Shown here piece after piece: positions 5,985-9,409 of a stretch of DNA of 9,409 bases. How positions within the stretch are numbered: the stretch's first letter is position 1; every line of letters begins with the position of its first letter. The stretch is from an uncultured Sporolactobacillus sp. Its GTDB lineage: Bacteria > Bacillota > Bacilli > Bacillales > Sporolactobacillaceae. Location of the stretch: assembly GCA_900543345.1 (NCBI GenBank), contig UQRJ01000093.1, forward strand, positions 1 through 9,409, written 5' to 3'. The translations under genes were made by a program, and so were the position numbers. Below the pieces are notes generated by a model. That model saw only the letters and a program-made list of their open reading frames with translations, was not told the origin of the DNA and made no database searches.

Positions 5985-6022
5985 GGCGGTCCCTCTCCTT
6001 CCCGCGATTGCGGTTTCTGTCT

Positions 6023-6523
6023 CTATTTCATGTCATCTTTCGTCGATTGTTTGCCTTTTTTTTCTTTTTCAAGCTGATCTTTGAGTTCTTGTATTTCGCG
6101 GGCGAACACATTGATGTCCTTAAACTGCCGATAGACGGAGGCAAAGCGGACATAAGCCACCTCATCCACCTTGGCCAGTTCATTCATCACCAGTTCGCCG
6201 ATTTCGTGACTATTGACTTCCGATCGTCCCTCGTCACGCAATGTTTTTTCAACTTTCGCGGCAATTCGCTGCAGCCTCTCCAGCGGCACCGGACGTTTTT
6301 CGCAGGCTTTAATCAGGCCGCGCAGAATTTTGTCACTATTAAACGCTTCGCGAGTATCCCCTTTTTTCACGACGACTAGGGGGATTTCCTCAACTTTCTC
6401 AAAAGTTGTGAACCGATAGTGACAGAATTCACATTCACGTCGTCTGCGGATAGCCCGGCCGTTGTTTACGGGGCGAGAATCAAGTACCCTTGTCCCATCT
6501 TTTTTGCAACTCGGACAGCGCAT
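6023..6523 (-). CDS. nrdR: Transcriptional repressor NrdR
   Basis: NrdR is a nucleotide-sensing repressor of ribonucleotide reductase genes. It binds NrdR boxes when its ATP-cone holds dATP/ATP. Seen in the sequence: N-terminal zinc ribbon MRCPSC (C3, C6) with CEFC (C31, C34), the typical VLDSRPV...AIRRRREC between them, then the ATP-cone domain from about 47 (VVVKKGDTREAFNSDKILRG) to about 137 (VRFASVYRQFKDI). The 166 residues are slightly longer than the roughly 150 usual; the extra is a Lys/Glu-rich C-terminal tail. The start is ATG (6523-6521): GGAGG lies 8 bases upstream and overlaps an earlier in-frame ATG at 6538, which is therefore rejected. It precedes dnaB by 38 bases, as in Bacillus. 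Confidence 0.96.
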   Translation of the reverse strand: MRCPSCKKDGTRVLDSRPVNNGRAIRRRRECEFCHYRFTTFEKVEEIPLVVVKKGDTREAFNSDKILRGLIKACEKRPVPLERLQRIAAKVEKTLRDEGRSEVNSHEIGELVMNELAKVDEVAYVRFASVYRQFKDINVFAREIQELKDQLEKEKKGKQSTKDDMK

Positions 6524-6531
6524 ACGATCCC

Positions 6532-6536
6532 CCTCC
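6532..6536 (-). promoter_or_regulatory. Ribosome binding site of nrdR, deciding its start
   Basis: GGAGG on the minus strand lies 8 bases before the ATG at 6523. It also forms part of the in-frame ATGGAGG at 6538, so that upstream ATG cannot use it and the annotated start should be 6523. Confidence 0.85.
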
Positions 6537-6559
6537 ATCGTTAATTTTACTTCTATTTT

Positions 6560-6587
6560 ATCGTAATGGAGGATAGATTAAAAGTAA
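6560..6587 (-). promoter_or_regulatory. Candidate promoter of nrdR-dnaB-dnaI
   Basis: On the minus strand, TACGAT (6565-6560) is preceded after 16 bases by TTACTT (6587-6582). The -10 context TACGATAAAATA is identical to the context at the DJ-1 promoter, which supports it; the -35 box is weak. It lies in the 83-base gap after coaE, where no terminator is visible, so read-through from coaE is also possible. Confidence 0.42.
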
Positions 6588-6606
6588 GCCGGGACAAGCA
6601 AACGCA

Positions 6607-7206
6607 TTAACCGAGCAATCGCCATTTTTTCATCAGCGCAACAACTTGTGCCTCGGTCTCGGCAATGGTCCCATTATTATCAACGACCGCATCGGCTCGC
6701 TTTTTTTTCTCATCAAGCGGCATCTGGGCGTCGATGCGGGACAATGCTTCCGCCCGTGATAAATGATTTCGCTTCATCAAGCGGCTAATTTGCGTTTCTT
6801 TAGTGGTCGCAACCACAATGGTCCGATCCATCTGCCGATCGAGCCCGCCTTCAAATAACAAGGGGATATCGAAAAAAATAACCGGCGTTCCTTCACGCTC
6901 AGATCGCTGTGCTTCTGCATTCATGCGTTCACGGATTAACGGATGGAGCAGGCCGTTCAGCAATCGACGTTTCTCGCCGTTATGAAAAACGATCTCACCC
7001 AGTGCCCGACGATCAAGCCGCCCTTCCGCGTTCAGCACACCGTCTCCGAAAGCGGCCGCGACCCGGTGCAATCCTTCTCCTTCCGGCTCCACAACGTCGC
7101 GGGCGATTTGATCCGCGTCGATCACCGCAAAACGATGACGGATCAGCCAGTCCGACACGATGCTTTTCCCAGTGGCGATACCGCCGGTCAGACCGATTTT
7201 CAGCAT
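6607..7206 (-). CDS. coaE: Dephospho-CoA kinase
   Basis: CoaE phosphorylates the 3'-hydroxyl of dephospho-CoA with ATP, the last step of CoA synthesis. The 199 residues match the family length. Seen in the sequence: P-loop IGLTGGIATGKS (4-15), the conserved DADQIAR (30-36), and the core segment IFFDIPLLFEGGL, typical of CoaE, ahead of the lid and CoA-binding helices. The C-terminal part has the usual DAVVDNNGT motif before a final helix. The start is ATG at 7206-7204, giving MLKIGLTGG; the frame remains open upstream through mutM, but that extension is out-of-frame mutM sequence. ATG overlaps the mutM stop in ATGCTGA (7-base overlap). The SD is weak (CGGTG), so translational coupling to mutM is likely. 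It is probably in one transcript with polA and mutM. Confidence 0.96.
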   Translation of the reverse strand: MLKIGLTGGIATGKSIVSDWLIRHRFAVIDADQIARDVVEPEGEGLHRVAAAFGDGVLNAEGRLDRRALGEIVFHNGEKRRLLNGLLHPLIRERMNAEAQRSEREGTPVIFFDIPLLFEGGLDRQMDRTIVVATTKETQISRLMKRNHLSRAEALSRIDAQMPLDEKKKRADAVVDNNGTIAETEAQVVALMKKWRLLG

Positions 7207-8042
7207 ACGGGAACACCGCTTTTCTGACAATGGGGGCAAAAATGTGTGCCGCGTCCCCCCACTTTTATCTTCTCGATCGGTGTGCCGCAGACCGGACACG
7301 GCTCGCCTTTTCTGCCATAGACACACAGCCTTTGCTGAAAGAGACCCATTTGTCCCTGGCTGTTGACGAAGGTCCGGACGCTGGTTCCGCCTAGTCGAAC
7401 CGCTTCGCCAAGCGTTTCAAGAATGGCACGATGCAGCGCAGCCACTTCGGCCACGCTCAACTGGTCTGCCGGAGTAAGCGGATGAATCCGCGCCCGAAAC
7501 AATGATTCATCAGTGTAAATATTGCCCAGCCCGGCAACGATCGCCTGATCGAGCAGGACGGGCTTGATCGCCCGCTTCGTCCGGGCGCATTTCTCCGCCA
7601 GCGTCGCCACTGTAAATGATGGTGAAAAGGGTTCGGGCCCAAGTTTGTTCAGCGGCGGACGATCCCATTCGCTTCCCTTATTGAAAAGATGCATAGTGCC
7701 GAATTTACGGACATCGCGATAGCGTAGCGACGTATGATCGGTCATGTGAAAAATCACATGTGTATAACGGTCGACAAGCACTCCCTCCGGATCGAGCCGA
7801 TAGCGTCCTTCCATCCGCAGATGGGAAACCAATACAAAGCGATCCAGTTCAAACAGTAAAAACTTCCCTCTGCGCCCCACATGACGCACCGTTTCCCCTT
7901 GCAGCAGCATCGCAAAAAGCCGGGGATCCGCCGGACGGTGAATGATTTTCGGCCAGCGAATTTCGACATGGTCGATCGTTTTACCGATCACCAGTTCATT
8001 CAGTGTGCGTTTAACGGTCTCCACTTCCGGCAATTCAGGCAC
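7200..8042 (-). CDS. mutM: Formamidopyrimidine-DNA glycosylase (Fpg/MutM)
   Basis: MutM removes 8-oxoguanine and formamidopyrimidines from DNA by base excision, with AP-lyase activity. The 280-residue protein is complete. After Met removal, the catalytic N-terminus is PELPEVE (P2, E3). The catalytic Lys is K60 in VGRRGKFLLF. The void-filling triad M77, R112, F114 is present. Helix-two-turn-helix residues include N174 in GLGNIYTDES. The C-terminal zinc finger has C249, C252, C269 and C272, with the conserved Arg R264 in GGRGTHFCPHC. The start is GTG (8042-8040) with GAGG 10 bases upstream, inside a purine-rich stretch. It lies 60 bases after polA and overlaps coaE by 7 bases. All residues needed for activity appear intact. 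Confidence 0.97.
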   Translation of the reverse strand: MPELPEVETVKRTLNELVIGKTIDHVEIRWPKIIHRPADPRLFAMLLQGETVRHVGRRGKFLLFELDRFVLVSHLRMEGRYRLDPEGVLVDRYTHVIFHMTDHTSLRYRDVRKFGTMHLFNKGSEWDRPPLNKLGPEPFSPSFTVATLAEKCARTKRAIKPVLLDQAIVAGLGNIYTDESLFRARIHPLTPADQLSVAEVAALHRAILETLGEAVRLGGTSVRTFVNSQGQMGLFQQRLCVYGRKGEPCPVCGTPIEKIKVGGRGTHFCPHCQKSGVPVC

Positions 8043-8052
8043 GTTTTTTCTT

Positions 8053-8056
8053 CCTC
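8053..8056 (-). promoter_or_regulatory. Ribosome binding site of mutM (GTG start)
   Basis: GAGG in the minus-strand context AAAGAGGAAG lies 10 bases before the GTG at 8042. The PELPEVE N-terminus must follow the initiator directly for catalysis, which confirms this start independently. Confidence 0.75.
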
Positions 8057-8102
8057 TTTCCCCTCATCTGTCGATGCACATTCATTTTTTCTCCGGAATC
8101 GT

Positions 8103-9361
8103 TTATTTTGCGTCATACCAGGTCGGCCCGTAGGCGCATTCCACACGCAGCGGCACGTTTAGCCGGATGGCGTGCTCCATGACATCCGGAACGATCTGTT
8201 TCATTTTCGTAATTTCTTCCGGCGGCACCTCAAAAATCAGTTCGTCGTGTACCTGAAGCAACATTCTTGATTTCAGTTTTTCTTTTTGCAGCCGCCGATC
8301 CATCTGGATCATTGCCAGTTTGATAACGTCGGCGGCGCTGCCCTGAATCGGCGTGTTCATTGCCGTTCGTTCGGCAAAGCTGCGCCGGTTGAAATTACGG
8401 CTGTTAATATCGGGCAAATAACGCCGGCGATTCAATAGTGTCGTCACGAAACCGTCGTGTTTTGCTTTTTGGACAATCTCTTTCATGTATCGACGAACAC
8501 CGGGATAGCTCTGTAGATACTTTTCAATAAAACGGCCGGCTTCCTTGCGGGTAATGCCGATATTCTGCGACAATCCGTAGTCGCTGATGCCATAAATAAT
8601 ACCGAAATTAACCGCCTTGGCGTGACGGCGCATTAACGGCGTAACCTCATCTTTCGGCACACCGAACACATCCATCGCCGTCTTCGTATGAATATCCATC
8701 CCGTCGATAAATGCCTGCTTCAAATTCGTGTCGTCCGAGATGTGCGCCAGCACACGCAGTTCAATCTGCGAATAGTCGGCGGAAAATATCTGCCAATCAG
8801 TTGTGGACGGCAGAAAAGCCTGGCGTATTTTTCGGCCTTCTTCCAGCCGAATCGGTATATTTTGTAAATTGGGATCGGTGGAGCTGAGCCGTCCGGTCTG
8901 CGTCAACGCTTGATTGAAACAGGTGTGGATTTTCCCTGTCTTCGGATTAATGACCTTCAACAGGCCTTTGATATATGTAGATTTCAGTTTCCCCAGTTGC
9001 CGGTAATCAAGAATCCGATCAATGATCTCATGACGTCCGCGTAATTTTTCGAGCACATCGGCCGCCGTCGAGTAGCCGGTCTTTGTCTTCTTGATGGCGG
9101 GCAGTTGCAGCTTGTCAAACAACACTTCGCCCAATTGTTTCGTTGAGTTAATATTAAAAACCACACCGGCCATTTGATAGATGTCCCTTTCAATGACGGC
9201 CAACGTCCGATCGAGTTCCTCACCCATCGCTTTCAACGTATCTGCACTCGTTCGAACGCCGGTAAATTCCATCTTCGCCAGCACACCGGACAGCGGCATT
9301 TCTAAATCAAACAGCAACTCCTTCTGTCGGTTTTCTTCGAGTTTTTTCAGCAGCCTGGGCT
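8103..9361 (-). CDS. polA: DNA polymerase I, C-terminal polymerase domain (5' part missing)
   Basis: Pol I fills gaps in repair and Okazaki-fragment maturation. About 418 C-terminal residues are visible, roughly half of a usual protein of about 880, covering the polymerase domain. The 5'-nuclease domain and the middle exonuclease-like domain lie beyond the right edge. Seen in the sequence: thumb and fingers with KKTKTGYSTAADVLEKL, then TQTGRLSSTDPNLQNIPIR, motif A FSADYSQIELRVLAH, motif B with KAVNFGIIYG (Phe at the position that discriminates against dideoxynucleotides), and motif C LLQVHDELIFEVP with the catalytic Asp. It ends GPTWYDAK, as in Bacillus Pol I. The frame is open to 9361 and no genuine start is visible: a TTG at 9317 is internal. 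It is the first gene of the visible polA-mutM-coaE run. Confidence 0.97.
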
Positions 9362-9409
9362 CTGTCTCTTATACACATCTCCGAGCCCACGAGACCCTAA
9401 GACATCTCG
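9362..9409 (+). other. Nextera Read 2 adapter with i7 index (artefact, not genomic)
   Basis: Positions 9362-9380 are CTGTCTCTTATACACATCT, the reverse complement of the Tn5 mosaic end. They are followed by CCGAGCCCACGAGAC (9381-9395), an 8-base index CCTAAGAC (9396-9403), and ATCTCG (9404-9409), the start of the P7 sequence. This is read-through of a library molecule. The index is one I recall from the Nextera XT v2 set (N726). Confidence 0.98.

Noticed and set aside
6017..6024. CTGTCTCT between dnaB and nrdR, the first eight bases of the Nextera mosaic end, as a hidden adapter junction or chimera
   Set aside because: The match stops after eight bases, both flanking genes are intact, and their order and spacing fit the Bacillus neighbourhood.
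7207..7326. Forty-residue N-terminal extension of CoaE
   Set aside because: It is mutM coding sequence in another frame. The P-loop of CoaE normally lies within the first residues, which the start at 7206 gives.
35..9361. Mobile element, CRISPR array, defence system, tRNA or rRNA gene
   Set aside because: I saw no transposase, integrase, regular repeat-spacer pattern, target-site duplications or RNA gene. The Tn5 mosaic ends at the edges are library adapters, not a natural transposon.

Overview
The insert is bacterial chromosome from a spore-forming Firmicute, most likely a member of the Bacillales. The evidence is a Bacillus-type gene order (polA, mutM, coaE, nrdR, dnaB, dnaI, ytxC, thrS), a YtxC sporulation-family gene, the Firmicute helicase-loading pair DnaB/DnaI, a T-box leader on thrS, and strong AGGAGG-type ribosome binding sites with ATG, GTG and TTG starts. 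Base composition is close to balanced. I cannot name the genus; a Sporolactobacillaceae-like bacillus is a guess. Both ends of the window are not genomic: positions 1-34 and 9362-9409 are Illumina Nextera adapter, the right one including an i7 index. The genomic insert is therefore about 35-9361, and both terminal genes are cut off there.

Layout, following the minus strand from right to left: the C-terminal half of polA (cut by the right edge), mutM and coaE form a tight run in which mutM and coaE overlap by 7 bases. Then come nrdR, dnaB and dnaI with gaps of about 30-40 bases. azoR follows on the plus strand, convergent with dnaI across a shared hairpin and divergent from ytxC. ytxC ends at a strong intrinsic terminator, and the promoter of a DJ-1/PfpI-family gene overlaps that terminator's T-tract. 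After about 220 bases without a recognisable gene comes the thrS control region (promoter, T-box riboswitch, terminator), and the thrS start runs into the left edge.

The genes fall into functional groups: DNA synthesis and repair (polA, mutM), CoA synthesis (coaE), control of ribonucleotide reductase (nrdR), replication restart and helicase loading (dnaB, dnaI), sporulation (ytxC), and tRNA charging (thrS). The two genes that are not part of the order I recall for Bacillus subtilis, azoR and the DJ-1 gene, both have redox or electrophile-stress associations and sit on either side of ytxC. The genes ytaF, gapB and speD, which I recall within this neighbourhood in B. subtilis, are absent here.

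I found no mobile element, CRISPR array, tRNA/rRNA gene or evident new system. The points most worth a second look are the untrimmed adapters and the false protein tail they create, the well-formed Thr T-box, the possible loss of a zinc-ligand histidine in DnaI, the two inserted stress-type genes, and some candidate regulatory sites.
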